This document shows positions 37,701 through 46,828 of a DNA stretch of 64,000 bases, in pieces. The notes beneath the pieces were generated by a model that did not search any database, was not told where the DNA came from, and saw nothing but the letters and a program-made list of their open reading frames with translations. A program made the position numbers and the translations under genes. Every line of letters begins with the position of its first letter. The stretch's first letter is position 1. This stretch comes from Candidatus Omnitrophota bacterium. Lineage in GTDB: Bacteria; Hinthialibacterota; Hinthialibacteria; Hinthialibacterales; JAKPRU01. Location: the NCBI GenBank assembly GCA_029570205.1, contig JAKQSI010000050.1, positions 1 to 64,000 on the forward strand. The letters are read 5' to 3'.

Positions 37701-39584
37701 ATGGTAGTGCCCAGGGACTCCAGATTACGGGACCAGAGAGAGGCGACCTCCCAGCCGAAAGGCACGGGGGTTCCCCAGTGTTCCTATCGGAGTCCATTGG
37801 ATGGGTGGCGATGTGATGAGCCGGCAGTGGGGGGCCATGAGCATTCTCTGTGCATTCTTCACGATCCCTCGCCGGATAAGTCTCACGACCGGTTTCATGC
37901 GGCGCTCCGTCGGCGTATCGAAAGAGGGGAAACGTGGTTTGACGGCATGGTTTGCCCATTCCCCATGTCGTTCCGTGGGCAGCGATTCACCCGAAGCACG
38001 AGTTTTCATGGCGCGCAATTCCTGGCAGGAGTCGATTTCCGTGATGTCTCTTTCGGCGGTCCGACGACTCTGTTTGCGGAGGCCGTGTTTTCAGGGGGAG
38101 AGGTGGACTTTGCCGGATGCTCGTTCAACGGCGAGCGGGCGGACTTTTCACGCGCGGAGTTTCGCGGGGATGTGGTGTCGTTTGAGCAGGTATCCTTTGC
38201 GGTAAGGGACCTTTTTATGAAGGAGACCCTGTTCGATGCGAAACGGGGGGTTGCATTTGCCGGGAGCCGGTTCACAGGTGAACGGGTGTCGTTTCGAGGA
38301 GCGGTTTTTCGGGGTCATGCGGTCTTTTTCGAGGGGGTTCAGTTCTCGGCGAATGAGGTGGACAGTTCCGAAAGCCGGTTTGAGGCGGATCTGATTTCAT
38401 TTGAGGAAGTTACCCAAACCAGGGGACGGCTGACCCTGGCGAAATCGGTCATCAAGGGAAACCAGGTTTCTTTTGCCGGCGGACGGTGGGATGGCGATGC
38501 GCTTCTGTTTTCAAGAGCCGACTGGAAACTGGGTCACCTGGAGTTTCGAGGGGCGAAACTGGGGCTGAAAAGTCTGGTGTGTTTCAAGGCGGCCCGCATC
38601 GAGGGACGAAGCATTTCGTTCAGTGAGAGTGTATTTCTCACGCCGAGTGTGGACCTGACCCGGACGCAGTTGATTGCAAAAGAGAGCATCCGTTTCGAGC
38701 GAATCGACTGGGAAGGAGAAATTGTCGGCAACGGGATGCGCATGACAGCACGGGAGATCTCGTTCGACCAGGCCCATATCGGCGGCGAGTGTTTCGAACT
38801 GACCTCTTCGCGGTTGGAGGCTCGTCAATTGAATGCCTGGAAGGCGAGTTTCCTTTGCTCGCGTTTTTCATTTTCGAATGCGGTTCTGGATGTGGAGGCG
38901 GTGCATTTTCTGGAATCGAATTTCGGCGGAAATCATGTTTATTTTCATCGTATTCGGTGGTCGGGGGATCGATTCCTGATTTTGGGGACCCTGTTTGCTT
39001 CCAAGCGTCTTTCCTTCAACCGGGCTCTCCTGAACGGGCAAGTATTTGAATTGAACGATTGTGATCTGGGGGATTGTCAGGTTTCATTCTGGGAGACCGA
39101 TTTCGCGGATACGCGGGCGCATTTCGGGAATCTGGCAGGGAAGGAATGTCGCTTGAAATTCCGGGCGTATCTGAAGAATGTTCATTTTGATACGGGTCTG
39201 GATTTGTCGTGTGACCTGTCGGGCTGTGTCTGGCCGGGAGAGGGATTCCTGCGTCGCCCGAAACTTCTTCGGGAGCATGTCGCACAGAGTCCGAAAGAGT
39301 GGACCGAGTTGGAGAATGAATACCGCTGGATCGCGCGGCAGTTTGAGCGGTTCGGTCGTCGGCGTCGCGCGAATGACTTTTACTATTCCGCCTTTGAGTG
39401 TCGGCGTAAGAGACTGGCTGCCGAAGGACGCCACGTGGAACGCTGGAAGATGGAGTTTTTGAAGTGGTGTATGGGATATCGACTGACACCGTCCCGTTAT
39501 GCGCCCCTGGCTGTCCTCTTCGGATTTCTCTCTTCGCTCGCCTCCACCGTAACCAGCTGGTGGCCCGGCCACCGGAGCGGGTAG
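37701..39584 (+). CDS. Large pentapeptide-like repeat protein with N-terminal Cys/His cluster
   Basis: 627 residues. The N-terminus has a compact Cys/His cluster (C27, C38, C51, H54; a C-x10-C-x12-C-x2-H pattern) likely to bind zinc. Residues 90-510 are built of some 18-20 irregular units of about 20-25 residues with alternating F/A and polar positions (VSFRGAVFRGHAVFFEGVQF, ADFSRAEFRGDVVSFEQVSF), the Pentapeptide_3 type that folds as a quadrilateral beta-helix. A conserved-looking YRWIARQFERFGRRRRANDF helix and a C-terminal hydrophobic segment (595-617) follow. AGGAAAG precedes the ATG. Function unknown; membrane association is likely. Confidence 0.8.
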   Translation: MVVPRDSRLRDQREATSQPKGTGVPQCSYRSPLDGWRCDEPAVGGHEHSLCILHDPSPDKSHDRFHAALRRRIERGETWFDGMVCPFPMSFRGQRFTRSTSFHGAQFLAGVDFRDVSFGGPTTLFAEAVFSGGEVDFAGCSFNGERADFSRAEFRGDVVSFEQVSFAVRDLFMKETLFDAKRGVAFAGSRFTGERVSFRGAVFRGHAVFFEGVQFSANEVDSSESRFEADLISFEEVTQTRGRLTLAKSVIKGNQVSFAGGRWDGDALLFSRADWKLGHLEFRGAKLGLKSLVCFKAARIEGRSISFSESVFLTPSVDLTRTQLIAKESIRFERIDWEGEIVGNGMRMTAREISFDQAHIGGECFELTSSRLEARQLNAWKASFLCSRFSFSNAVLDVEAVHFLESNFGGNHVYFHRIRWSGDRFLILGTLFASKRLSFNRALLNGQVFELNDCDLGDCQVSFWETDFADTRAHFGNLAGKECRLKFRAYLKNVHFDTGLDLSCDLSGCVWPGEGFLRRPKLLREHVAQSPKEWTELENEYRWIARQFERFGRRRRANDFYYSAFECRRKRLAAEGRHVERWKMEFLKWCMGYRLTPSRYAPLAVLFGFLSSLASTVTSWWPGHRSG

Positions 39585-39623
39585 AGGCAGGGGCTGCGGA
39601 GTTCAGCGGAAAGGGGCATAGCG

Positions 39624-39920
39624 TTACCGTCTTCGCCCATGGAGCCAACTGAAGCTGCCCGTGAACCGTTTTCCAGCCTCACAACTTTTTGATAAGAGCA
39701 ACACCCCTGCCCCCACAAAACATAGAACAAAAAACACTATCAGGGTTGTATAAAAGCTTCTCCGCCGGGTGTTTTTTGCCCGATGCGCGAGGCGGTCTAT
39801 CCGCGCCTGCATGGCATCTTCATAGCTGTTCTCTACCGGTGCATTACCGTTTGCCAGTTTTTCCGGTCCGGCATCCTTACCGGGTGCGGGTTCTTTGGAT
39901 TGATGTTTTTTATCACCCAT
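39624..39920 (-). CDS. Small single-span membrane protein, 98 aa
   Basis: Begins with a charged, proline/lysine-rich cytosolic part (MGDKKHQSKEPAPGKDAG), continues with a basic amphipathic stretch (ARIDRLAHRAKNTRRRSF), and has one membrane span (YTTLIVFFVLCFVGAGVLLL). No family recognised. ATG 39920 has a good ribosome-binding site (GAGGAAC, 6 nt), so the longer frame from 39983 is not used. It follows the Wzt-like gene by 105 bp on the same strand and may belong to the same transcript. Confidence 0.65.
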   Translation of the reverse strand: MGDKKHQSKEPAPGKDAGPEKLANGNAPVENSYEDAMQARIDRLAHRAKNTRRRSFYTTLIVFFVLCFVGAGVLLLSKSCEAGKRFTGSFSWLHGRRR

Positions 39921-40025
39921 CAGAGTTCCTCTTTTTGCCTTCGGCCGCGATTGGTTCAAGGAGAATATACGACCAGGGAACACCGGGCAGAAGGTGAGAC
40001 AGGATAGAGCGAAAAGGGGTACGGG

Positions 40026-41279
40026 TCACTCATTCGGAACGAGGTCGGTGCGGAAAGGCATGTAGGCGGTTCCCCGAATACCGCGTCCTTTCTCACCGGG
40101 TCGAACCATGAAAGGACACAAGCACTTGCGATAATCGGAACCGAGCATGAAATTCATTGCGGACCCCGGCCCGGCATCCCGCTGGGTCAACGCCACGGAA
40201 AGGCTGTAATATCCCTCCAGCAGATTCAACTCCTCGATCACAAAACGACAGATCCCCGTTCCCCGCAAAGCCGGCAGGTCTCCCCGGATGATATGCGTGC
40301 CGGTGGTAATCAAGGCGTTGTCATCGTCATCATGAATGGAAATGCCGAACACCGGATCGGGATATTCCTCCGGGGAATGGTAATGCAGATCCACCCGCAC
40401 CCAATCGCCGGTATCGAACACATAGCGCTCGTTGCCCTCTTTATCATACATTTTGACATCGGTGATCTGCGCGCGCATATCGCCGAACCGGTTCCGAAGG
40501 GAGACCTCCGGCGGCGGCGCGATTCCGGCTGCCCGGCTAAGTTCGAACAGGTGCTGACGGTACAGGCCGATCATCTCGTAGGGATGCCCTTGCCCGATGA
40601 TCTCGCCGCGATCCATCACCACCGCCCGTGTACACAGTGCCAGGAGAACATCCAGGTCGTGCGAGACCAGGATGACGGTCTTGCCGGATGCTGCAATCTG
40701 CCGGAGATGGCTGACGCATTTCCGCTGGAACAGCTGATCTCCGACAGCCAGGATCTCATCGACCAGCAGGATGTCCGGCTCGACATACGCGCCCACGGCG
40801 AAACCCAGGCGCAAAAACATGCCGGAGGAATAATGTTTGACCGGTGTGTCGATGAATTTCCCGATCCCGGAGAAGTCGATGATATCGTTTACCCTCGCCT
40901 TAAGCGTTGCCTCCGGGATGCCGAGGAGTGCGCCCGACAGGAAGATATTCTCGCGACCTGTCAAATCCGGGTGAAAGCCGACACCCACCTCCAGAAGGGA
41001 TGCGATTGTGCCCCGGACGGTCAGCGTGCCGGAAGTGGGATCGGTAATTCCCGCAATAACTTTCAACAGTGTACTTTTGCCGGACCCGTTATCCCCAATA
41101 ATGCCGAGAATCTCGCCCGAATGGACATCGAGTGAAACCTCCCGCAGGGCCAGAAACTCCTCCGAGCGAACGCGGCGTGCCCCCCAGCGCAGGATTCTTT
41201 CTTTTAAAGTGGGATATTGCTCGTGGGAGAGATAGTAGCATTTGGTGACGCGATCCAGGCGAACGACAGGCTGCGTCAT
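40026..41279 (-). CDS. Wzt-like polysaccharide ABC transporter ATP-binding protein
   Basis: 417 residues. The ATPase has Walker A GIIGDNGSGKST, a signature KHYSSGMFLRLGFA and Walker B DILLVDEILAVGD, with the VHSGEILGIIGDNG and SLLEVGVGFHPDLTGRENI stretches typical of the TagH/RfbB/Wzt class. The C-terminal 150 residues form a Wzt-type substrate domain (HYHSPEEYPDPVFGISIHDDD, LNLLEGYYSLSVAL) that recognises modified O-antigen. The partner membrane subunit Wzm is not in the window. Its ATG overlaps the argH stop (ATGA), so translation is coupled to argH, an unexpected pairing. Confidence 0.92.
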   Translation of the reverse strand: MTQPVVRLDRVTKCYYLSHEQYPTLKERILRWGARRVRSEEFLALREVSLDVHSGEILGIIGDNGSGKSTLLKVIAGITDPTSGTLTVRGTIASLLEVGVGFHPDLTGRENIFLSGALLGIPEATLKARVNDIIDFSGIGKFIDTPVKHYSSGMFLRLGFAVGAYVEPDILLVDEILAVGDQLFQRKCVSHLRQIAASGKTVILVSHDLDVLLALCTRAVVMDRGEIIGQGHPYEMIGLYRQHLFELSRAAGIAPPPEVSLRNRFGDMRAQITDVKMYDKEGNERYVFDTGDWVRVDLHYHSPEEYPDPVFGISIHDDDDNALITTGTHIIRGDLPALRGTGICRFVIEELNLLEGYYSLSVALTQRDAGPGSAMNFMLGSDYRKCLCPFMVRPGEKGRGIRGTAYMPFRTDLVPNE

Positions 41280-42763
41280 TGTGGTTCATACTCCCTCACG
41301 GTTTTGCGCAGTTGCGCCAGCCTTTGAGCCTCCTGATCGCGCCAAGCCTTGATGGTCTGGGCTTGCAGGGCGATCTGCTCCAGAGACTCTCGGACCCTGT
41401 CGGGATGCGGGCCGAATGCCTGATGCCTCCGTCGCACATTCTCCGCCGGATCGGCAACGGCCGCGAACTCCGACTCCGTGAGAATCGCCTGCCCCGCCTC
41501 TCTCAGTACGTTGTTTATGTGTTCCAGGGAGAATCGTCCCGTTTCTTCGCACGCGGCGACGGCATCGGAGACGATTCGATACGCAGTGCGAAACGGCATT
41601 TTTCGCTCGCGGGCCAGCATGTCCGCCAGATCGACCGCCTCAATAAATCCCTGTGTTGTGGCCTTCTTCATTGCCTCCGTGTGTATCTCCAGTCCTTCCA
41701 GCAACCCGGCCAGGCCATCGGCGATTCCGGACACTTCTCGGATGACATCCATTTCCACGAACTTAGTCCATTGAGTATCCCGATTGTATCCGGAGAGGTT
41801 TCCCAGATTGGCGGCGAGCAACACCTGGGTGTGGCCGATGACGACTCCGGCTCGCCCCTTAATGACCTCCAGGAGATCCGGGTTGCGTTTCTGCGGCATA
41901 ATGGAGCTGCCCGTGGTCCAGGCTTTCGGCAAACCGACAAACGAGAACGCGGGCATGGAGAACAGAATGAGATCCTGCGAAGTGCGTGCAGCATGACGCA
42001 TGAATTGGGCACAGGCGGCGGCCAGGTCTGCCCCCATTTCCCCGCGACTTTCTACGGCGTCCAGGGAATTGATTTCCGGCCCATAGAAACCGAGCAGGTC
42101 AGCGGTGCGCTCGCACCGGATTTCCCAAGTTGTTCCGTAACTCGCGGCTCCGCCAAGCGGGGAGCGGTTCAGGCGCGGATAGATATCCCGCAAACGCTGG
42201 AGATCGCGCAGCAGGCCCGCCGCGTATGATGCGCACCAGTGCCCCCACGTGGTGACTGTCGCCGGGCGGTGATGAGTGAATCCCGGCATGACCGTCTCGA
42301 GGTGCTTCTCGGCGTGGTTCAAAACGGCCTCCAAGAGGACCTGCCATTCCTCCAGGAACGATAAGAGCGCATCCCGCAGATACAACCGCACATCCGTCGC
42401 GGACTGGTCATTCCGACTTCGCCCGGAGTGCATCCACCCGCTGATCGATTCTCCGGCAACCTGGGCGACCTCGGCCTCGATACAGATATGAACATCTTCC
42501 AGCGCAGGGTCCAGTTTCCACACACCCCGCTCGAAGCGGGTCTCGATCTCGCTCAACACCTCAAGGAGTTTTTTCAACTCTTCTTTTTGATAAATGCCGA
42601 TCTCCCCCAGCATGATACAATACGCCCGGTTGGTCCACAGGTCGTACGGAATCAGCAGTTCATCCGCCGGTGGAATGGCGGTAACATCCCGTCCGGCGCT
42701 CAATGCGATCATCCGCTCCTCGGCGGTTCCCTTTTTCCGGGTGGCCCATACTGCGCGATCCAT
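41276..42763 (-). CDS. argH: Argininosuccinate lyase ArgH
   Basis: 495-residue enzyme of the fumarase/aspartase superfamily that splits argininosuccinate into arginine and fumarate. Signature loop GSSIMPQKRNPD, plus GWMHSGRSRNDQSATDVRLYL and the catalytic-region PGFTHHRPATVTTWGHW. The last is slightly divergent, since most ArgH proteins have PGYTHLQxAQP. ATG 42763 (MDRAVWATR) is chosen. No other arginine genes are adjacent; it is followed with ATGA overlap by a Wzt-like transporter gene. Confidence 0.9.
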   Translation of the reverse strand: MDRAVWATRKKGTAEERMIALSAGRDVTAIPPADELLIPYDLWTNRAYCIMLGEIGIYQKEELKKLLEVLSEIETRFERGVWKLDPALEDVHICIEAEVAQVAGESISGWMHSGRSRNDQSATDVRLYLRDALLSFLEEWQVLLEAVLNHAEKHLETVMPGFTHHRPATVTTWGHWCASYAAGLLRDLQRLRDIYPRLNRSPLGGAASYGTTWEIRCERTADLLGFYGPEINSLDAVESRGEMGADLAAACAQFMRHAARTSQDLILFSMPAFSFVGLPKAWTTGSSIMPQKRNPDLLEVIKGRAGVVIGHTQVLLAANLGNLSGYNRDTQWTKFVEMDVIREVSGIADGLAGLLEGLEIHTEAMKKATTQGFIEAVDLADMLARERKMPFRTAYRIVSDAVAACEETGRFSLEHINNVLREAGQAILTESEFAAVADPAENVRRRHQAFGPHPDRVRESLEQIALQAQTIKAWRDQEAQRLAQLRKTVREYEPQ

Positions 42764-42866
42764 GGTGATGTCTCTCTTTCCTCGCACGTTTTTTACAAGA
42801 ATATCTATGAAAATAAAGGGATATCGGCGAGGGAGCTAAGGATTAAAAATGGAAAGTGAGGTGGTG

Positions 42867-43286
42867 TCAGATTTTGCGGACTGAGTCGCCGATGGAGATC
42901 GGGTTGACATTGGGTCTGCCGGAGATCTGGTCTCTTCGGATGGGAAGCGGTCCGCGTTCTGTGGGAGTCACCCCCGGAAGTGTCCCACCGGAGGGGGCGT
43001 GTGTCAGAAGGGCAGACATAACCGTGTGGGGCTGTTCCGCCTGATGGGGCAACCGGGCCATCAGGATGGACATGTGTTCCTGGACATGAACGGCTTCCAT
43101 TTCGGCCTTTACGAGTTCCAATTTGCCCAGAGATTGTCCGGTCTGGGGGTCCAGAATCTCTTCGCCCTCCTCGAAAACCACCAGGAGATCTCCCTTGGCC
43201 CAGCCATCCGCCGAGCCGCGATTGGCCACAAGACGATGATCGTCCAGAATACGTATGATCTGTCCAATTACCGGAGTTTCGTTCAT
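42867..43286 (-). CDS. Small protein with FlgT-C/CsgG-like domain
   Basis: 139 residues. The central part (HRLVANRGSADGWAKGDLLV, then EEILDPQTGQSLGKLELVKAEMEAV) matches the beta-barrel domain found at the C-terminus of FlgT and in curli/LPO-associated proteins, where it reads GxxxGVxxGDxxxVxRxGxxIxDPxTGExLG. No signal peptide is visible, which is odd for this domain. The last 55 residues are proline-rich and look disordered. The ribosome-binding site is AAGGAAGG. It is divergent from the phosphorelay cluster. Confidence 0.65.
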   Translation of the reverse strand: MNETPVIGQIIRILDDHRLVANRGSADGWAKGDLLVVFEEGEEILDPQTGQSLGKLELVKAEMEAVHVQEHMSILMARLPHQAEQPHTVMSALLTHAPSGGTLPGVTPTERGPLPIRRDQISGRPNVNPISIGDSVRKI

Positions 43287-43505
43287 GGAAAACCTTCCTT
43301 GACACCAAAAGCATGTACCGGCTTGGGATGATTTCCTGCATTTCGTATCTTGTTCTATCATTCGCGTTCGGCATTGCAGTGTCAAGGTCCTTCTGCCGTA
43401 CCGGAGTTTCCACGGCGGCATCCGCGTGGCTCTCAAAAAGGGTCAAGGATTCATGCTAAGATGATGGCTGGAAAAGTCGAAATACCCTGAAAAGGAGTGT
43501 CGGAG

Positions 43506-44021
43506 ATGAGCGCGGCCAAACGTGTGCTGATCTGTGAAGATGATGCGGACGCCCGTCTCCTGATTCGTTCGATCCTGAACACCATCCATTTTGAAATCGC
43601 CGGAGAAGCGGAAACAGGAATACAGGCTTTAAATCTGTTCAGGGAAACAAGACCGGATATTGTCCTCCTGGACATTCAGATGCCGCAGGGGGACGGATTA
43701 ACGGTGCTTCGATTCCTGCGCGAAATCGATCGGCAGGTCCGTGTGATTTTGCTTACAGCGGATGATACCTCCCATTCGGTGAACACGGCCTTGAAATTGG
43801 GAGCGAATGATTATGTCATTAAAAGTTCATTGACTACACCTCGATTCTTACAGGCATTGCAGGTAGACGGTGTGTCGCAGCCGGAAGAGTCCACAGGCGG
43901 AGAAAAATCCAAATCCGACGAGGCTGCCGATGAGGAAGCAAAGAGCAAAACGTCAGGGGATCCCCAGCGGCGTATGACCACCATGGAACGACGCGAAGAG
44001 AAAAATTCCAGCCGGCGGTGA
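43506..44021 (+). CDS. Response regulator receiver protein, 171 aa
   Basis: A receiver domain (phospho-acceptor Asp56 in IVLLDIQMPQGDG, acidic pocket CEDD 10-13, Lys in DYVIKSS) followed by a 50-residue low-complexity charged tail (EKSKSDEAADEEAKSK) with no output domain. ATG 43506 has AGGAG 8 nt upstream. It is the first gene of a nine-gene + strand run. Its receiver resembles that of the convergent protein at 52636-54498 (both have REID and LTAD[DN]TS), suggesting duplication. Confidence 0.88.
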   Translation: MSAAKRVLICEDDADARLLIRSILNTIHFEIAGEAETGIQALNLFRETRPDIVLLDIQMPQGDGLTVLRFLREIDRQVRVILLTADDTSHSVNTALKLGANDYVIKSSLTTPRFLQALQVDGVSQPEESTGGEKSKSDEAADEEAKSKTSGDPQRRMTTMERREEKNSSRR

Positions 44022-44091
44022 TCTCCGCCCGCAACGATTTCGACCAGTTTTTCTATTCTCGATCGGACTGGGATAAACACAGGGAACGGAA

Positions 44092-44451
44092 ATGAATAAC
44101 GAGAAGTGTATCGACCCCGCAGCGTTGGAACGGATTCGCGGCATCGGGGGGGACGATCTGCTGACCAAGATGATCGCCCTGTTTATTCAAAATGTAGAAA
44201 AGCGCCTTCAGGAAGCCTTGGAGGGGAAGGCGGCCGGGGACTCGGAAATGATCGGTCGTGCGGCGCATTCCATCCGGTCCAGTTCGGGGAATGTGGGCGC
44301 GATGAGGCTTCAGCGGGTGGCATACGAGATCGAGCGGCTGGCGATGGAGGGAAATATCAACCGGGCCTGGGAGCGATTTGCCGAGTTGGAAAAAGTTTTC
44401 GCGGCAGTTAAAGCGCGTTTGACCGAGGAAGGAGAACAACCGGCACAATGA
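44092..44451 (+). CDS. HPt (histidine phosphotransfer) protein
   Basis: 119 residues, a single HPt four-helix bundle. The phospho-accepting histidine is His59 in GRAAHSIRSSSGNVGAMRL. It would relay phosphate between a receiver and a histidine kinase. Its stop overlaps the start of the next receiver gene (ATGA), so the pair is translated together. Confidence 0.9.
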   Translation: MNNEKCIDPAALERIRGIGGDDLLTKMIALFIQNVEKRLQEALEGKAAGDSEMIGRAAHSIRSSSGNVGAMRLQRVAYEIERLAMEGNINRAWERFAELEKVFAAVKARLTEEGEQPAQ

Positions 44452-44813
44452 AGAAAATTACCGTAGTGGAAGACAATCCGGACAACCGGCTCCTGGTCCG
44501 GGCCATTCTGGAAGATCTTTACGAAATAGTGGAATACGAGACAGGGAAGAATGCACTGGAAGGGATCAAACAAGCGAAACCGGATCTGGTCCTTCTGGAT
44601 ATCTCGCTTCCGGAGATGGATGGGATGGAAGTGCTGAGGCAAATCCGTGCCGATGCGGACCTGAAACAGCTTCGGGTGGTTGCCCTGACCGCTCATGCCA
44701 TGGCCGGCGACCGGGAGAAGTTCCTGGAAGCGGGATTTGACGGGTACGTCATAAAGCCGATTGTGGATGAATTCGCCTTGCTGGATATTATTCAAGCGCT
44801 TCTTGCGAAGTGA
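44448..44813 (+). CDS. Single-domain response regulator (DivK/CheY-like)
   Basis: 121 residues, receiver only. It has the acidic pair in VVEDNPDNRLLV, Asp51 in LVLLDISLPEMDGMEV, LTAHAMAGDREKFLEAGFDGYVIKPI and no output domain. The NPDNR and AHAMAGD features are typical of receivers working in phosphorelays with HPt proteins. ATGA overlap with the HPt gene upstream; the kinase gene starts 7 bp downstream. Confidence 0.92.
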   Translation: MKKITVVEDNPDNRLLVRAILEDLYEIVEYETGKNALEGIKQAKPDLVLLDISLPEMDGMEVLRQIRADADLKQLRVVALTAHAMAGDREKFLEAGFDGYVIKPIVDEFALLDIIQALLAK

Positions 44814-44820
44814 GAATGCC

Positions 44821-46767
44821 ATGACCGACAGCCCAGCGCCACTCAATCGAGCGGCATTTTGGAAACGATTCTGGGTCGCGTTTCTGCCGTCTATGCTGCT
44901 TGTGTTCGGTATTTCTTTTCTTCTGCATCACGTGAGCGCCCATTCGATAGAACCGTTTTCCGTCCGGAATGTGTTGCTGATCGACATCATTCTGGGGGTT
45001 GTCGTTGGAATCGTTTGTTTCCAGATTTCCCGTGAGGGATCCCGGAGAGAACAGGCAAAGGAAGATCTTGAGAAAGCGGTTACTGCATTGGAGGAACGGA
45101 TTCAGGATCGGGTTGCGGTTCTCCGGGAGACTAACGAATGGCTTCAACAGGAGATTCAACAGCGGGGACAAGCCGAGAAGGCGCTGACGGAAGCGCATTT
45201 GCAAATTCGTGGTTTGCTGGATGCCGCAACGAGAGTGTCCATGATTTCCACCGATCCGAACGGGATCATCACATTTTTCAATAAGGGCGCGGAACGACTC
45301 TTGGGATACAAGGCGGAAGAATTGGTCGGGCGGAAGACCCCCGAACTGTTTCATCTCAAATCCGAAGTCATCGCACATGGAGAGGAACTGTCACGGGAGT
45401 TTCATCGTTCCATCGAAGGATTCGAGGTCTTTGTGGCCCGTGCGCGGGAGGGAGGACATGAGGAACGCGAATGGACATACATTCGGAAGGACGGAACTTA
45501 CCTCACAGTCATCTTATCGGTTACCGCCGTTCGCGATAAGGCAGGCGAGATCACCGGCTATCTGGGAATTGCGCAGGATATTACGGAGAGGAAACGGGCC
45601 GAGAAGGCCCTGCAGGAAAGCGAGGAACGACTGCAAGACTTTCTCGACAACGCCATCAGTCTGATTCAAAGTGTCTCGCCCGACGGTCGTTTTCAATATG
45701 TCAACGCGGCCTGGAAACGAACGCTGGGATACCGGGACGAGGATCTGGCCGAATTACACTATTTTGATGTGGTCTGCCCGGATGAGCGGGAGCATTGCAT
45801 GGACACTTTCCGGCGGGTCCTCAAAGGAGAGGTCTTGCGGGATATTGAAACGGCGCTTGTCGCGAAAGATGGCCGTCGGATTCCTGTCTCCGGAAGCGCG
45901 AACTGTCGTTTTGAGGACGGAAAACCGGTGGTGATCCGCAGCATGTTTCGAGATATCACAGAAAGCAAACGCGCCGCGGAAGAACTGCAACGCGCGAAAG
46001 AGGAGGCCGAGGCCGCCAATAAGGCCAAGAGTGTTTTTCTGGCCAACATGAGCCACGAGCTGCGGACCCCGCTCAACTCGGTCATCGGTTTCTCCAATAT
46101 CCTCCTCAAAAACAAAACGGGAAATCTCACCGATCAGGATTTGTCATTCTTACGAAGGATTCTGGACAACGGCAAGCATCTCTTGAACTTAATCAATGAT
46201 ATTCTGGACCTCTCGAAGGTGGAGGCGGGCCGCATGGAAGTGGTGAAATCCACGACGGATCTCCACGCGTTGATCGTCGATATTATTGCGCAGTTCGAAG
46301 GACAACTGCGGGGGCGGGACCTGGACCTTGTGACCGACGTCCCCCAGCCCCTGGCCACGATCCAGGCAGATACCGGAAAACTCAAGCAGGTTATCATCAA
46401 CCTGATCGGCAATGCGATCAAATTCACCGAGAAGGGAACGGTTACGGTTCGGGTTGTCACAGACCCGACGACCCGTCAACCGATACGAATCGAGATTTCC
46501 GATACGGGGATCGGCATTCCGAAGGAGAAATTGGGTGATGTTTTTGAAGCGTTTCTGCAAGCCGAAGCCTCGACGAACCGAAGGTACGGCGGGACGGGGC
46601 TGGGATTGAGCATCTCACGGGCGTTCTGCGAGATGATGGGATACGCACTTGAAGTGGCCAGTGAGGTCGGCAAGGGATCAACGTTCAGCATTGTGCTTCA
46701 TCCGTCCAAGGAATCAAGGAAGCTGGATGGGCACGAAAACACGGTTGAAAGCATGGCAATACAATAA
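44821..46767 (+). CDS. PAS-PAS sensor histidine kinase
   Basis: 648 residues: two membrane spans (about 18-36 and 50-68) with only a short outer loop, a coiled coil (75-135), two PAS domains (about 135-255 and 272-385, each ending in a DITE/DITES PAC motif), then HisKA with phospho-acceptor His412 in LANMSHELRTPLNSVIGF and an HATPase with NLIGNAIKF, DTGIGIP and GTGLGLS. With so small an external loop, it probably senses cytosolic or membrane signals through PAS. No C-terminal receiver; the neighbouring receivers and HPt supply the relay. Confidence 0.95.
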   Translation: MTDSPAPLNRAAFWKRFWVAFLPSMLLVFGISFLLHHVSAHSIEPFSVRNVLLIDIILGVVVGIVCFQISREGSRREQAKEDLEKAVTALEERIQDRVAVLRETNEWLQQEIQQRGQAEKALTEAHLQIRGLLDAATRVSMISTDPNGIITFFNKGAERLLGYKAEELVGRKTPELFHLKSEVIAHGEELSREFHRSIEGFEVFVARAREGGHEEREWTYIRKDGTYLTVILSVTAVRDKAGEITGYLGIAQDITERKRAEKALQESEERLQDFLDNAISLIQSVSPDGRFQYVNAAWKRTLGYRDEDLAELHYFDVVCPDEREHCMDTFRRVLKGEVLRDIETALVAKDGRRIPVSGSANCRFEDGKPVVIRSMFRDITESKRAAEELQRAKEEAEAANKAKSVFLANMSHELRTPLNSVIGFSNILLKNKTGNLTDQDLSFLRRILDNGKHLLNLINDILDLSKVEAGRMEVVKSTTDLHALIVDIIAQFEGQLRGRDLDLVTDVPQPLATIQADTGKLKQVIINLIGNAIKFTEKGTVTVRVVTDPTTRQPIRIEISDTGIGIPKEKLGDVFEAFLQAEASTNRRYGGTGLGLSISRAFCEMMGYALEVASEVGKGSTFSIVLHPSKESRKLDGHENTVESMAIQ

Positions 46768-46828
46768 TGGAAATGCTCCCTCTCCTATCGGGAGAGGGTA
46801 CAGCCGGCAACAGCGGCAGGGAACCAAT

